From positions 488,487 through 552,486 of the forward strand of contig NZ_JH725037.1 in assembly GCF_000278235.1 (NCBI RefSeq): a DNA stretch of 64,000 nucleotides, in the 5' to 3' direction. A program made the translations under genes and the position numbers. Positions 39,773-49,433 of the stretch are shown in pieces (position 1 is the stretch's first letter; the number at the start of each line of letters is the position of its first letter). The notes under the pieces are model-generated. The model saw nothing but the letters and a program-made list of their open reading frames with translations. It made no database searches and had not been told where the DNA came from. The stretch is from Bartonella vinsonii subsp. arupensis OK-94-513 (GTDB lineage Bacteria; Pseudomonadota; Alphaproteobacteria; Rhizobiales; Rhizobiaceae).

Positions 39773-40086
39773 AAACTTACTAGTTAATGAGAGACATGTG
39801 AAAAAAGAGAAGGTGTGCTTGTTTTTTAGCTAATGCACAAGATCCAGTTTGTAAAAGCATTGGCTTTGTATGAAACTTAAAAAAACACTTATCATTTTTT
39901 AAAAAGAGGTATGTATTTGCTTAAAGCAAAAGAGATATCCCGTTAAAAAATACATTTTGAATGTGCATAAAAACTGTAACAAATTGATATCTTAGACAAA
40001 TTCAACCGTCATAGAAATTATACCTAATTTTATGGGCCTTTATGGATGCTTGTTTTACACTCTTTCATGTTTATCCATAAAAATAG

Positions 40087-40416
40087 ATGTTTACGGTAGT
40101 TTTCGTTTTTGCTTTATCGTTGAGTTTTCTTGTTGCTTGCGGGCAAGTGCAAGAAACTTGTTTGAGTAACAAAAAATGTCTCGTTCCTTTTCAACATAAA
40201 AGAGGGAACTCTATAGCAACTGTAGAGAGCATGGTTTATCACTTTTTGTTGTTTGTTTTTTTCAAGGCAATGAAGATGTTTTGCTTATTTTATCGCATTT
40301 ACTTTCCTATGTTGTTTCGTGGGGAGTGTAAGCTGTGTGTGATTTTATGGAAAAAACTTATATGCACAATTATTCCAATGGGTCATGAATGGTCTATCAC
40401 TACAAAATTTTGCTAA
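40087..40416 (+). CDS. possible small lipoprotein, doubtful
   Basis: An open frame of 109 codons beginning MFTVVFVFALSLSFLVACGQ, which reads as a lipoprotein signal peptide with the lipobox LVAC. The rest is rich in Phe, Lys and Cys and matches nothing I know. The ribosome site is poor. It could be a remnant of a small lipoprotein, such as an entry-exclusion type common near conjugation genes, or chance. Kept at low confidence. Confidence 0.2.
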   Translation: MFTVVFVFALSLSFLVACGQVQETCLSNKKCLVPFQHKRGNSIATVESMVYHFLLFVFFKAMKMFCLFYRIYFPMLFRGECKLCVILWKKLICTIIPMGHEWSITTKFC

Positions 40417-40970
40417 AAAAGAAGTGAAAATGGGAGGAGTTTACATCAATCAAAATATCGTAAAATTGCTTTTCAAGGTATTTTTAGATGAAAATTTGGC
40501 TTTTTACAAAAAATGAACTTTTGTGCAAAGAACGTTTTAGTAGCAATTCCTCATAACTACGCAATAATGAGGCTTCATATGTTATGCTGTTTATGCATTT
40601 CCATTACCGAAATTGGAATATAATTTGTTTTTGTTAAATTTTCAATTTAATACGTTAAGCTATCCGTATCGATAGACTGTATAAAGGTTGTTTGCTTTAA
40701 AAACATATGCGTTGATAGCTTGCAAATGAAATGAAGAGTTTTTAACGCTAAATTGTCTTTATGACAACAATTATTTGTAATGAACTCATGTAAATATTTC
40801 ATAGAACTTTTGTTGATATGCAAATCAAAAGCTTTTCCTTTTGCTAACATATTTATTTTTTAGTGATTTTGTTCTTCCATTGAAGGAATGATCATCAATT
40901 TTTCCTTTGCTGTAAAAGTGAAAGGTTCAACAGATCAAAAGAGGTAGGGAATGTTTTAAAAAGGTTAAAT

Positions 40971-41003
40971 AAAAAGCCGCAACAATTTGTTGCGGCTTTT
41001 GTT
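40971..41003 (-). terminator. rho-independent terminator of the trw operon
   Basis: A 12-bp near-perfect stem (AAAGCCGCAACA / TGTTGCGGCTTT) with a three-base loop, flanked by A and T runs, lies about 35 bases after the trwD stop. On the minus strand it is followed by TTTTTATTT, so it should end the trw transcript. It may also work from the plus side. Confidence 0.88.
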
Positions 41004-41037
41004 GTTTTATGTAATCTCTCTCAGAGAAAAGTCTTAT

Positions 41038-42099
41038 TTAGACTATCTTTGATTTAGAAAAAATTGGATCATAAAAGACTTCAGAAAGCTTTCTATCCTT
41101 GAAAAATAATATCACATCCACTGTCGTGTAAAGCACTATCTTTATCATTTCGATATCAAGTTGACGACCAATTTCTGACCTTTTTATCAATGTTGCGCAT
41201 CGTTCAAATGTCTGCAATGCATTGTTGGCGTGCGTTGTTGTAATTGACCCAGGATGACCAGTATTCAAGGAATTCAGATATTCCCATGCTTCATTACCAC
41301 GCAGTTCAGCGAGAAAAATGCGATCAGGTGATTGGCGCATACAGGCATCAAGACATTCCTCAGCTGAAACACGTCCCACTCCATAACCATACAGCATATG
41401 CACATGATTAGGATGATTGGGAAGAAAAAGCTCATGGACATCTTCAATCGTGATAATGCGCTCTTCTACAGGCACCTTTTCAATTAAGGAACGGGCAAAG
41501 GTTGTTTTACCTGATCCTGTTTTGCCGGAAATGATAATATTTCGTTTGTTCAGAACGCATTTTTCTAAGAATTCAAGAATTTTACCTTCACGCTTTAATT
41601 GCAGGAGTTGCACTTCAAACGGTTCTAATCGTGTGAAATCCTGTTTTGAGAGTGAGTTATTTGCTTCCTCCTCTGAAGGTTTATTAAAGCTCACATCGGT
41701 AAAATTACTAAATGTTCCTTCACTGTTGAGTTCATCTAGAGTTTTAACCGTAAGAGAATGCTTACGAATCATAAAAGAGAGTGAACCATCGATGACAGCT
41801 GGTGTTTGTATAATGGTGCCTCGTTGCCCTCCAGGTAACCGCACGTAATTTATGCATTTGGGAGCCATACCATTATAAACAATAATAGCTGTTATAAGCG
41901 TCTGTAAAAAAGCAGGCGTTAACTCTGGTACGCTATGTACTTGCCATCCCCCCACGCTTTTTGTCCATACTTCACAGGGACGGCAGATTGATAATTCCGT
42001 GATTTTTGGATCTTCTAAGAAATGATCAAGTGGTTGCAAAAGTTGTGCAACTGCTTGATCTTTCTGTATTGGGTTAGCGTGTAACGAGACTGTAGACAT
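41038..42099 (-). CDS. trwD: TrwD, VirB11-type ATPase of the Trw type IV secretion system
   Basis: Hexameric traffic ATPase at the inner face of the secretion channel. From ATG 42099 the protein has 353 residues: N-terminal domain to about 150, then Walker A ISGKTGSGKTTFARSL near 200, an Asp box ITIEDVHELFLP, Walker B-like RIFLAELRGNEAWEYL and the His box TGHPGSITTTHANNAL. The start overlaps the end of trwE by about 26 bases; a longer frame from 42126 adds nine hydrophobic residues and is less likely. Last gene of the operon, followed by a terminator. Confidence 0.95.
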   Translation of the reverse strand: MSTVSLHANPIQKDQAVAQLLQPLDHFLEDPKITELSICRPCEVWTKSVGGWQVHSVPELTPAFLQTLITAIIVYNGMAPKCINYVRLPGGQRGTIIQTPAVIDGSLSFMIRKHSLTVKTLDELNSEGTFSNFTDVSFNKPSEEEANNSLSKQDFTRLEPFEVQLLQLKREGKILEFLEKCVLNKRNIIISGKTGSGKTTFARSLIEKVPVEERIITIEDVHELFLPNHPNHVHMLYGYGVGRVSAEECLDACMRQSPDRIFLAELRGNEAWEYLNSLNTGHPGSITTTHANNALQTFERCATLIKRSEIGRQLDIEMIKIVLYTTVDVILFFKDRKLSEVFYDPIFSKSKIV

Positions 42100-43234
42100 C
42101 ACTAAAATCCAAATCACGAGCAACAAAAATATTCACTCTTTCACCTTGGTTTTTGTAGAGTGTCGGCGTGATATTAATGGAGTGTTGAAGAAGGTCGGCC
42201 ACCACAGATTCAGCACCTTGCATATTTTGAGATTGCGAATTTTCCTTATTTCCTCGACCAATTTTGCCTTTTGCCCATTCTCCTAAATCACCGATTATGC
42301 TCACCATGATCGCTCCACCAAATCGTTGCCAAAAATGTGTATCGACCCAACCACCAATGCCCGATTCACCAAGTGGACCTGTGCCAGGTGAGTCAAGATT
42401 GACGATAACACCAGAAGGTGTTTCGATACGTGACCATTGTACAAAAACACGCGTTTGCCCTTGTTGTATGCCGCTTTGATAAAAACCAACGACCTTAGAA
42501 CCACGATCTAGCAAGACAACGCGACCACTCGTAGAATAAACATCACGTGTTAAATGACATGTCGTCATGCCCGGTTGTGTTGTGATAATTTTTGTTTCTA
42601 ATGTGCAGTCTATTTGCGTACCCTGCGTAATCAAGAGATCACGGTTATGAAGTTGAACCGCATGCGATTGGCCTAAACGCACAGGCTGAAGTTGGTCGAA
42701 TAATACACCACTGTTTCTATCATTCTCAGATGTTTTACTTTTTGAATTTTCTGAAGAGCCTTCGCTACCACCACCGTTGTTAAGACCCGAACTGAACATA
42801 CGCTTGCGTGCTAATTCTTCAGAATCTTTGAGTAAATGTGGCGGAATGGTTGTTTGAAGAAGCTTTGCTAAGGTTGGTGGAATTTCAAGTGCTGAGTCTT
42901 CTGTTTGTGTTGGTTTGTCTACCTCTTCTACAACTTTAGGCTCTTCTATGGCGCGAGGAGTATAGCTAGGGATAATTTGTTGCACTGTTTGTTGTGGTTT
43001 TTCTTCCTCAACGTCTACGGCATTGCGCATTTTTAAAGCCTTCCATGTCAGAGCAATTGGCACTGCCACTACGACAATGAGTCCTACCATTAATAAAGCA
43101 CGTGCACCAGGAACTGTTGGACGGCGTTCTGTACCTAATTCAGAGCTACCATAGGCACCTTCAATATTTTTTTGTTCGATTTCGTCAAGTTTTCTGCCTT
43201 GGTTATTCTCATCTCCTTTCTTATTGTTGAACAT
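42074..43234 (-). CDS. trwE: TrwE, VirB10-type channel component
   Basis: Spans both membranes and forms the outer-membrane pore with TrwF and TrwH. The 386-residue protein has a cytoplasmic N-terminus of about 45 residues, one inner-membrane helix (ALLMVGLIVVVAVPIALTW), a periplasmic linker, and the VirB10 beta-barrel domain (about 190-386, with RVFVQWSRIETPSGVIVNL and the antenna region WVDTHFWQRFGGAIMVSIIG). AAGGAGG precedes ATG 43234, which shares one base with the trwF stop (TGATG). Confidence 0.95.
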   Translation of the reverse strand: MFNNKKGDENNQGRKLDEIEQKNIEGAYGSSELGTERRPTVPGARALLMVGLIVVVAVPIALTWKALKMRNAVDVEEEKPQQTVQQIIPSYTPRAIEEPKVVEEVDKPTQTEDSALEIPPTLAKLLQTTIPPHLLKDSEELARKRMFSSGLNNGGGSEGSSENSKSKTSENDRNSGVLFDQLQPVRLGQSHAVQLHNRDLLITQGTQIDCTLETKIITTQPGMTTCHLTRDVYSTSGRVVLLDRGSKVVGFYQSGIQQGQTRVFVQWSRIETPSGVIVNLDSPGTGPLGESGIGGWVDTHFWQRFGGAIMVSIIGDLGEWAKGKIGRGNKENSQSQNMQGAESVVADLLQHSINITPTLYKNQGERVNIFVARDLDFSDVYSLVTR

Positions 43235-44040
43235 CACTTTCCTCCTTTATTGATGCGGTGAACCACCGAAGATATTGTTCCAGTTGTGTTTGGTATACCA
43301 TTGGGGTCATAGGCTTCATTGAAAACAGCTAAAGCACTTTTGCCAAGCCGTATGAGCCACTTGGGGTTGACCTTATGAACGGCGATGATATCATTAGCAC
43401 TACCTACAATAGTACGTGGTATAAGGCTTTCATTGCCTTCAGCATCCACTACGTAGATTGATGGCATATCCATGTTGGTAGGAAATTTGAAATAGGTAAT
43501 ACGTCCATTATCCCAAGCGTTTATCGGGGCAATATTTTGGTTGCCACTCATGGTGTAGCTCAGATTATACCCGTTCACAACTTGGTGAAAACCACGTTCA
43601 ATGGCAAGGCGTTGCTTGTTTTCATCTAACTTTTGAGAATCGGTGCTGGGATAATGGAAAGCTAATTCATAAGTAGCTCCAGCACGGTCATTTCGAAATT
43701 GTAGTCGAAATTTGTAGCTCCGTTTGTCAGTAACAACAATAAGGTTTGTATTGGCGAGTTCTGCTTTGGGTTTAATAAAAATATGCCGCCCTTTATGGGC
43801 AAAAGCATAGGCTTCCGAATCACCAAAAGCATGGGTGATATATTGTTCACCTTCTTCAAGGATAATATGTGTTGCTACACCAAGAACCGTTTCAATTTGC
43901 ACTACATCAGCCACGTTATATGTTACATAGCGTATGCGGTGATCGTATTGTGAATTGGATGGAGTTTTGAGCGCCTGCACGGGTAGCGTATAAAGAGAAG
44001 AAAATGAGGAGAGTAAGACAACAAATGCAAGTTTTTTCAT
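43234..44040 (-). CDS. trwF: TrwF, VirB9-type channel component
   Basis: Outer-membrane complex protein of the core channel, 268 residues. A signal peptide (KKLAFVVLLSSFSSLYTLPVQA) is followed by the N-terminal VirB9 domain (DHRIRYVTYNVADVVQIETV) and the C-terminal beta domain that binds TrwH (NGRITYFKFPTNMDMPSIYV). I chose ATG 44040 with AAGGA ten bases upstream over TTG 44049, which lies too close to that site. Confidence 0.94.
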   Translation of the reverse strand: MKKLAFVVLLSSFSSLYTLPVQALKTPSNSQYDHRIRYVTYNVADVVQIETVLGVATHIILEEGEQYITHAFGDSEAYAFAHKGRHIFIKPKAELANTNLIVVTDKRSYKFRLQFRNDRAGATYELAFHYPSTDSQKLDENKQRLAIERGFHQVVNGYNLSYTMSGNQNIAPINAWDNGRITYFKFPTNMDMPSIYVVDAEGNESLIPRTIVGSANDIIAVHKVNPKWLIRLGKSALAVFNEAYDPNGIPNTTGTISSVVHRINKGGK

Positions 44041-44053
44041 AATAATCAATTCC

Positions 44054-44752
44054 TTAATTATTCAACAGTATTTCCGGGTCAGTGCGGTAACTTGTTACTT
44101 GGAAACCAAGGGGGTTAAGCAATCGATCAGATGATTTCATTGGTGCACCGACATAGGTGTAGCCAATTGTTGCGATCTGGTGTTGTTTAGGTCCAACGGC
44201 ACCAGTAGTGTCGTGCTGTTGCGTTGTAAAGCGCACTGTTGCTTGTCCACGTCCATTCGGTTGGATTGATCGCACTTTCACGGTAATGCGTGCTTTGTTG
44301 GAAAGCACTTTGTCACGTGCATCTTCACCTTCATAGATCTTATAAAATTCTTGTTGAACCGTTGGTGCGCTTAAAAGTGCTGCAGTGTCATAGTTTAGCT
44401 GAATGGTGTCGTAGTCATAAGTTTCACGGTTAAGGACATATTGATTGAGCCAATATCTGTCCACAACTTCGCCATAGCTGGTTTCATGCTCGCGCATTAC
44501 AGAAATCACATCGACCGCACCTGTTGTATTATCAACGCGTAGCACTAAAGGTGTTGGAGCTGGTTGGGAAAAGCCGACAACTCCACACATCATTCCGAAC
44601 AACCCAAAAATTCCAACAACACCTGCTACACGCCACGCTGTTCTACGCGATCTTATAAATTCGCTAATGAGATCACGCTCTAATCCTCGGCTTTCTTCAT
44701 AGTAACTGTTAAGTTGTTCGGCTTTTACTGGTTTAGCTTGCTTTTTTCTCAT
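44054..44752 (-). CDS. trwG: TrwG, VirB8-type inner-membrane assembly factor
   Basis: Bitopic inner-membrane protein of 232 residues. It has a cytoplasmic head of about 35 residues, one membrane helix (AGVVGIFGLFGMMCGVVGF) and a periplasmic NTF2-like domain with VDRYWLNQYVLNRETYDYD near residue 100. It nucleates assembly and contacts TrwE, TrwF and TrwI. Its ATG overlaps the trwH stop by four bases (ATGA). Confidence 0.95.
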   Translation of the reverse strand: MRKKQAKPVKAEQLNSYYEESRGLERDLISEFIRSRRTAWRVAGVVGIFGLFGMMCGVVGFSQPAPTPLVLRVDNTTGAVDVISVMREHETSYGEVVDRYWLNQYVLNRETYDYDTIQLNYDTAALLSAPTVQQEFYKIYEGEDARDKVLSNKARITVKVRSIQPNGRGQATVRFTTQQHDTTGAVGPKQHQIATIGYTYVGAPMKSSDRLLNPLGFQVTSYRTDPEILLNN

Positions 44753-44892
44753 ATTGTTTCTCGCTGAATTTCGGCAGGGACTGTTTTATTCACAGGTATG
44801 CGGTTCCAATTACTTGGCTTCTTTAGCTGTGGTGCCGATGCACAAGCTGTTAAAAGGCTTGCAATCAAAATTGCAAAAACGATGTTTTCCAT
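44749..44892 (-). CDS. trwH: TrwH, VirB7-type lipoprotein
   Basis: A 47-residue lipoprotein: signal MENIVFAILIASLLTAC with the lipobox LTAC, then ASAPQLKKPSNWNRIPVNKT. The NW..IP pattern after the lipid-bearing cysteine is shared with VirB7 proteins that clamp VirB9. AGGAG lies eight bases before the ATG, and the stop overlaps trwG. Only one copy is present here, whereas several Bartonella species are reported to have several trwJ-trwI-trwH sets. Confidence 0.93.
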   Translation of the reverse strand: MENIVFAILIASLLTACASAPQLKKPSNWNRIPVNKTVPAEIQRETI

Positions 44893-45072
44893 TTTAACAC
44901 TCCTCTTTTTGCCATGATATAAAATTCTAACATTTTTGTCATTATTTAAATTTTGATTAAAAAGTAAAGCACATAGTTTGCTGTCGTTTCTCTTTTCTTA
45001 ATTTCATTTTTATTTATAGAAATACTCAACTGCAACATAGATGTTTTCTGTTTTGCGATTAAGATATTTTGA

Positions 45073-45957
45073 TTATTTAATTGTGCGATTGTTACGTGAA
45101 GGTAGACTTCCTGCTGCATTTAATCTCCAGAGATATCCAAATGTAACGCCTTTTGCTAAAGCATTGGCAATGCTTGATAGTTTGAGCAACATTATGATGG
45201 AGATAATAGATAAGATGAGAACACCACCAAGTGTAAAACCGACATTCTGTTTTCCATCAAATTTCAGATCGATCATATAATTTGCAAAGATATTCATCAT
45301 GAGACTAAATACAGTGGCTAGGAGTACAATGAGAATTGTATAGCTCAAAATTTGAGATATCCATTGTTCAAAAAAGCGATAAGTTGGTTGCCAGAGCAAA
45401 GCAATAATAAAGAGTGGGCCGAGGCCTACGAGGAGTACAAGTGCGATTTTTGCCATCAAAATAAAGGCGCCACCAATTGCAGCTAGGAAGCTTGTTGCAA
45501 GCAGAATAAGGATACCGAAGAGTCCGTACAGCAAACCATTGGTATCCAAGAAAGCAGATTCTTCGAAAGCTTCACTTGCACGTATAAAGCCATTTTCAGC
45601 TACTTTATCAATCAAACGGATTAACTCACTGTTTTTTGGTGCATCTTTCATCAGTGTACTTAATAAATTATGCGGCATTTCTATTATCACATTTGCAATT
45701 TCTTGCTGATAAAGTCCTACAGACAATGCCATTGAAGTAATAATGCTTATCCGCAAGCAACGGCTTAGGAATTCAGAGGCAGGCATATCTATTGCACCGC
45801 GAATAATAAGCCATCCATATACAATAAAAGCGATGGTAAGACCGATTGATACGAAAGGTGTAATTGTAGCAATTGCTTTTGAGGAAATATCTATGACATG
45901 TGTTTTTGTTGCTTGATCAATGTGAGCGAAAAGTTGCGTAAACATTTTGAAGTCCAT
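45073..45957 (-). CDS. trwI: TrwI, VirB6-type polytopic channel protein
   Basis: A 294-residue inner-membrane protein with about six hydrophobic segments (near 30-50, 60-80, 135-160, 165-185, 200-230 and 250-275), as in the VirB6 family. The motif GLGPLFIIALLWQPTYRFFEQW is the usual family core. It forms part of the inner-membrane passage. GAGGA stands well before the ATG. The gap of 180 bases to trwH and of 226 bases from trwJ are the only loose spots in an otherwise tight operon. Confidence 0.93.
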   Translation of the reverse strand: MDFKMFTQLFAHIDQATKTHVIDISSKAIATITPFVSIGLTIAFIVYGWLIIRGAIDMPASEFLSRCLRISIITSMALSVGLYQQEIANVIIEMPHNLLSTLMKDAPKNSELIRLIDKVAENGFIRASEAFEESAFLDTNGLLYGLFGILILLATSFLAAIGGAFILMAKIALVLLVGLGPLFIIALLWQPTYRFFEQWISQILSYTILIVLLATVFSLMMNIFANYMIDLKFDGKQNVGFTLGGVLILSIISIIMLLKLSSIANALAKGVTFGYLWRLNAAGSLPSRNNRTIK

Positions 45958-46183
45958 GGCATTCCTCTTTAGCGAATTTTAGTTTTCCATTACTTTGAAA
46001 TATGGGTACATGTCGTATATTTTATTTATATTTATACAATTTCTCCCAGTTTCATCGGATTGTGATGGATTAAGTTTCCATGTATTTTTTCAGAATGTTG
46101 AGAGTCCTCAATATGACGTCTAGGCTTTTACCGAGAGAGAAGGTAAAAAATAACGACGTAGAATTCAGTCTGATATAAAAAAC

Positions 46184-46963
46184 TTATCTTATAAATCTTA
46201 TGGTAGGCATTTCTTTATTTTTACTGTTAAGAATTCTCATATTGCGTTTTTGCTTTTGTTGACTAATAAGTGCTTGTTCAGCATTGCGCGAATGTGCGAC
46301 CATTTGTAGTTTTGCTGTTTCATTTTGAATCATAGCAAGCATGCCTTTTATGCGTGCCTGTAATTCCGCAATACCTTTTAGATCAGTGGTTACATTTATT
46401 TGTTCTACGAGTTCAGAGATTTGCTTAAAACGATTTTCTGATTCTTGAAAAGTTCGTAAACTGACAACTTTATCGATAATCGCTGCATATTGTTTACGTC
46501 CTTCGATAGATTTGCGTGCCTCATCAATAGAATTAGAAATTTTTTCCTCTTTTATAATGTCATTGAGCGATTTGAACTTAGATACAAAAATATCATAATT
46601 ATTTTCATTATAGATTGATTGTGGATCTTTAAGAAAAAAACTGGTGTGATCTGTTTTTATAGCTTCAAGTTGATTAGTGCCTAATTTCCGATTTTGTGTT
46701 ACGGACTCATGAGTTTCTTCTGTTTTCTTGAGTTGCTGCTTATTTATCTCAAGTTGTTGTTTTATTAATTCAATGAGGTCTACATAGTGCTGCGGTGGAG
46801 TAGGCTTTTTAGGAGCTGCATTTTTAGGAGCTGCATTTTTAGGAGATGATCTCCAACTTGGCCATTCTAAAGGCACTACTCCTAATCCAAAATTAAAAGC
46901 TTTTGCTGCATTTGTTGTCCCTAAAACTGCTGTTATTGTTAGTAAAATAATTACTTTTTTCAT
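46184..46963 (-). CDS. trwJ: TrwJ, VirB5-type minor pilin/adhesin
   Basis: Exported tip protein of the Trw pilus. In Bartonella birtlesii TrwJ proteins are reported to bind band 3 on red blood cells. The 259-residue protein has a signal peptide (MKKVIILLTITAVLGTTNA) and a long helical body with the LIKQQLEINKQQLKKTEETH coiled segment near 70-95. An Ala/Pro/Lys-rich stretch after the signal peptide holds a short in-frame repeat (NAAPK). AGGAGG precedes the ATG, which overlaps the trwK stop by four bases. Single copy here. Confidence 0.93.
   Translation of the reverse strand: MKKVIILLTITAVLGTTNAAKAFNFGLGVVPLEWPSWRSSPKNAAPKNAAPKKPTPPQHYVDLIELIKQQLEINKQQLKKTEETHESVTQNRKLGTNQLEAIKTDHTSFFLKDPQSIYNENNYDIFVSKFKSLNDIIKEEKISNSIDEARKSIEGRKQYAAIIDKVVSLRTFQESENRFKQISELVEQINVTTDLKGIAELQARIKGMLAMIQNETAKLQMVAHSRNAEQALISQQKQKRNMRILNSKNKEMPTIRFIR
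46806..46845 (-). repeat. 15-base in-frame tandem repeat inside trwJ
   Basis: The unit TTTTTAGGAGCTGCA (plus strand) occurs 2.7 times: 46806-46820, 46821-46835 and partly 46836-46845. It encodes repeated NAAPK residues directly after the mature N-terminus. Being a multiple of three, copy changes would not break the frame. Confidence 0.9.
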
Positions 46964-49431
46964 GTTTCCCTCCTATCATTTTTTACATGTTGTAAAAAAA
47001 CTGGCAACCATATTGCCGGATCATCGCCTACTTCAGCAATAATGCTTTCGGCCAACTCAGCGTTGTCAGGTGTCCCTGATAACACGAGAAGTTCATCACT
47101 AAAGTCGCGTTCAATAGTTTTTCCATCGATTGTTACGTGGAATTTGCCGAGATTAAGCTCCGCAAGTGCGGATTGGTCACCCTGTTTTATGAGGAACTGA
47201 CGACTAAATTCACCAAGTCCTTTGATCAGTTCAAATTCAGCATCTGTAAGTTTAAAACCTTGTGTATAATCTTCATAATTTGCTTTGGGATTAGCTAGAA
47301 AAATATAGGTTGCGCACTGTTGAATGAGTGTTTTGGCAATATTGCTTTCTAGGGCATCACTGGGCTCTTGTGTAGCATAAACAAAAATACCATTTTGCTT
47401 ACGGATAGTTTTTTGTTTGTTTTTTGCTAAATCTTCAAAGTACGGATCTTGTAAAGGTTTCCAAAACTCATCAAAGATATACATAAACCTTTGTCCACTA
47501 ATCATTCCTTCTGTACGATAAAGCAAATACATCATCACAGGAGTGCGAGTCTCTGGATTATCTAAGAACTCGGTAATATCAAAGCCGTAAATTTGGTGTG
47601 TTGAAAGATCAAGAGCATCACTGGGATTGTCAAATAACCATCCATAATCACCACCTTCACACCATTTTATTAAGCGCGCATGAACAGATGGCGATGCGTT
47701 ATAATCGCTTAAATGCGGATTTGGTAGGAACTGCACTAGAAAAGACAAGCGACGCAGGGATCTATCGATGTTGCTGCTCATAATAGATGTGACAGCTTGG
47801 TTAATTTCTTCTTCATCATGGTGCGTGACTTCACCACCAGCTTCAGCCAATTTTTTAACAAATTGTTTCAGAAAAATCAGATTTTCTTGTGTGGGTGGGA
47901 GTTGAAATGGGTTGAAGCCGCTCTGTTTGCCAGCTTTAAATGACAGATATCGACCTCCCATCGCCCGAATAGCAATTTCCATGCCACGATCTTTATCAAA
48001 AACAACGGTTGTTGGTTTGAATTTTTGCGCTTGCGCTAATAAAAAACCGAGAAGAACAGTTTTACCGGAACCAGATTGCCCGATGAGTGCAGTATTACCA
48101 AGTAATCGCTTGTCCGTTGAATCTTCTTCAATTTTCGAGGCATGAAAATTAAAATAAAGTGGCGTTTTACTGGTGGTTTTAAGAATTGTAACCGCAGGCC
48201 CCCATGGGTTTCCAGTTGGTTTACCTGACATAAAATTATGAAAGGATGAGAATGACAAAAAGTTCAGCGATGTAATTGGTGCAGGACGTGGCCGCCATTT
48301 CCAATTTCCAGGAAGTTGTGCCCAATAACCAGCCTCTATGGCTAAATCTACAGGTTTTGGTAATACCGCAACATCTAGTAATGCTGCACTCGCTTTTGCC
48401 ATATGGTCACGAACTTGTTGAATTGTATCGCCGTAAAGTGTTAGTGTGCAATGATGCTCACCCATGACAAAATGTCCACCGACAAGCTGGTTAAGTGCTT
48501 CGTCAATCTGTTCAATTTGACTCGTCGCCACATCGCGAGCGTCGATAAGATTACGCTGATGCCGCTGTAAATAATCCTTGGCAGCATGTCGTGAAAGTAC
48601 CGAAAAGCTTTGTGTCAATATGAATTCAAAATCACTTTCCAACAAAACATTTAATTGGCCTGGTTTGGTTGTCGTATCATATTCCTTAATTTCCAGCATT
48701 CCAAATCGACGCATGCCACTGGTTGTGCGCAGCTCACCAAGAGCACCCCATTTTGAAAAAAAAGGCCGATTGATAGACATATAATCAGCAAAACGGTCAT
48801 GGCATATCGGCATAGGACGATACTCGCCATTGACAAGCGTTCCAAGAAACTCAAGTGCAGAAGAATAGGCATGCCCATTTTTTTCATAAGCACCAAGAAG
48901 CTCCGCACCGTAACGTTTTAATGATTGACCTAAGGTGTTGTTGATATCATTAAGAGCCTTTATACATGATTCCTGCCGCATCTTTTTTTGATCAAGCGTC
49001 TCGCTTTCATGCTGGGAAAAGAATGACATAATTTTATCAGCTATAGGTTGGTAAACAACAGTTAAATACAGGTCATTGACCATCAGATTATAACCAGTAA
49101 AGCTTTGCTGGTATTTTTCATCAAGCTGATAGCAAAACATTTGATCAAATGTTGAATCAGGATATTCATAAACGCGCCGGCGTACGATATGAGTCCATAG
49201 TGATAAGTTGGCTGATGCAATGCCGCGTAAGGTATTGTTTAACTCTTTTGTCCACTGAAAAATATCTTCTTCTGAAGCGCTTTGATGTGAACGTCCGTCA
49301 ATCTTCCAAACTGACAAGTACTCCGCATTTTTTGTAGAGATGATCGTGTCTGTAATGTGGTGCGAATAGGGTATAAACAGGCTTACTGGTGTCTCTGATA
49401 CAAGTCGTTTGCTGCTTTCAACAACCGTCAT
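46960..49431 (-). CDS. trwK: TrwK, VirB4-type ATPase
   Basis: The main assembly ATPase at the inner membrane, needed for pilus building. The 823-residue protein has the CagE/VirB4 N-terminal domain (about 170-400) and a C-terminal RecA-like domain with Walker A LIGQSGSGKTVLLGFLLA near residue 440, Walker B RFMYIFDEFWK near 650, and the TQEPSDALES and TYIFLANPKA blocks. AAGGAG precedes the ATG. It starts three bases after trwM and overlaps trwJ by four, so translation is probably coupled. Confidence 0.96.
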   Translation of the reverse strand: MTVVESSKRLVSETPVSLFIPYSHHITDTIISTKNAEYLSVWKIDGRSHQSASEEDIFQWTKELNNTLRGIASANLSLWTHIVRRRVYEYPDSTFDQMFCYQLDEKYQQSFTGYNLMVNDLYLTVVYQPIADKIMSFFSQHESETLDQKKMRQESCIKALNDINNTLGQSLKRYGAELLGAYEKNGHAYSSALEFLGTLVNGEYRPMPICHDRFADYMSINRPFFSKWGALGELRTTSGMRRFGMLEIKEYDTTTKPGQLNVLLESDFEFILTQSFSVLSRHAAKDYLQRHQRNLIDARDVATSQIEQIDEALNQLVGGHFVMGEHHCTLTLYGDTIQQVRDHMAKASAALLDVAVLPKPVDLAIEAGYWAQLPGNWKWRPRPAPITSLNFLSFSSFHNFMSGKPTGNPWGPAVTILKTTSKTPLYFNFHASKIEEDSTDKRLLGNTALIGQSGSGKTVLLGFLLAQAQKFKPTTVVFDKDRGMEIAIRAMGGRYLSFKAGKQSGFNPFQLPPTQENLIFLKQFVKKLAEAGGEVTHHDEEEINQAVTSIMSSNIDRSLRRLSFLVQFLPNPHLSDYNASPSVHARLIKWCEGGDYGWLFDNPSDALDLSTHQIYGFDITEFLDNPETRTPVMMYLLYRTEGMISGQRFMYIFDEFWKPLQDPYFEDLAKNKQKTIRKQNGIFVYATQEPSDALESNIAKTLIQQCATYIFLANPKANYEDYTQGFKLTDAEFELIKGLGEFSRQFLIKQGDQSALAELNLGKFHVTIDGKTIERDFSDELLVLSGTPDNAELAESIIAEVGDDPAIWLPVFLQHVKNDRRET

Positions 49432-49433
49432 AT

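Larger units (their letters stand above)
39773..41037. other. 1.26-kb gap between sdhB and the trw island
   Basis: AT-rich, with no recognised gene and no tRNA or integrase remnant. It contains one weak lipoprotein-like frame at 40087-40416 and, at its right end, the trw terminator. I saw no direct repeat marking an insertion point. This is the left border of the island. Confidence 0.5.

Noticed and set aside
39773..41037. Search for an attachment site, tRNA or integrase remnant at the left edge of the trw island
   Set aside because: Nothing found; no claim of a recent site-specific insertion is made.
41417..41848. Plus-strand frame of 143 codons opposite trwD
   Set aside because: Antisense shadow of the conserved ATPase motifs.
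46126..46148. TTTTACC/GGTAAAA hairpin between trwJ and trwI
   Set aside because: Weak AT-rich stem in the middle of an operon; not strong enough to call a terminator.
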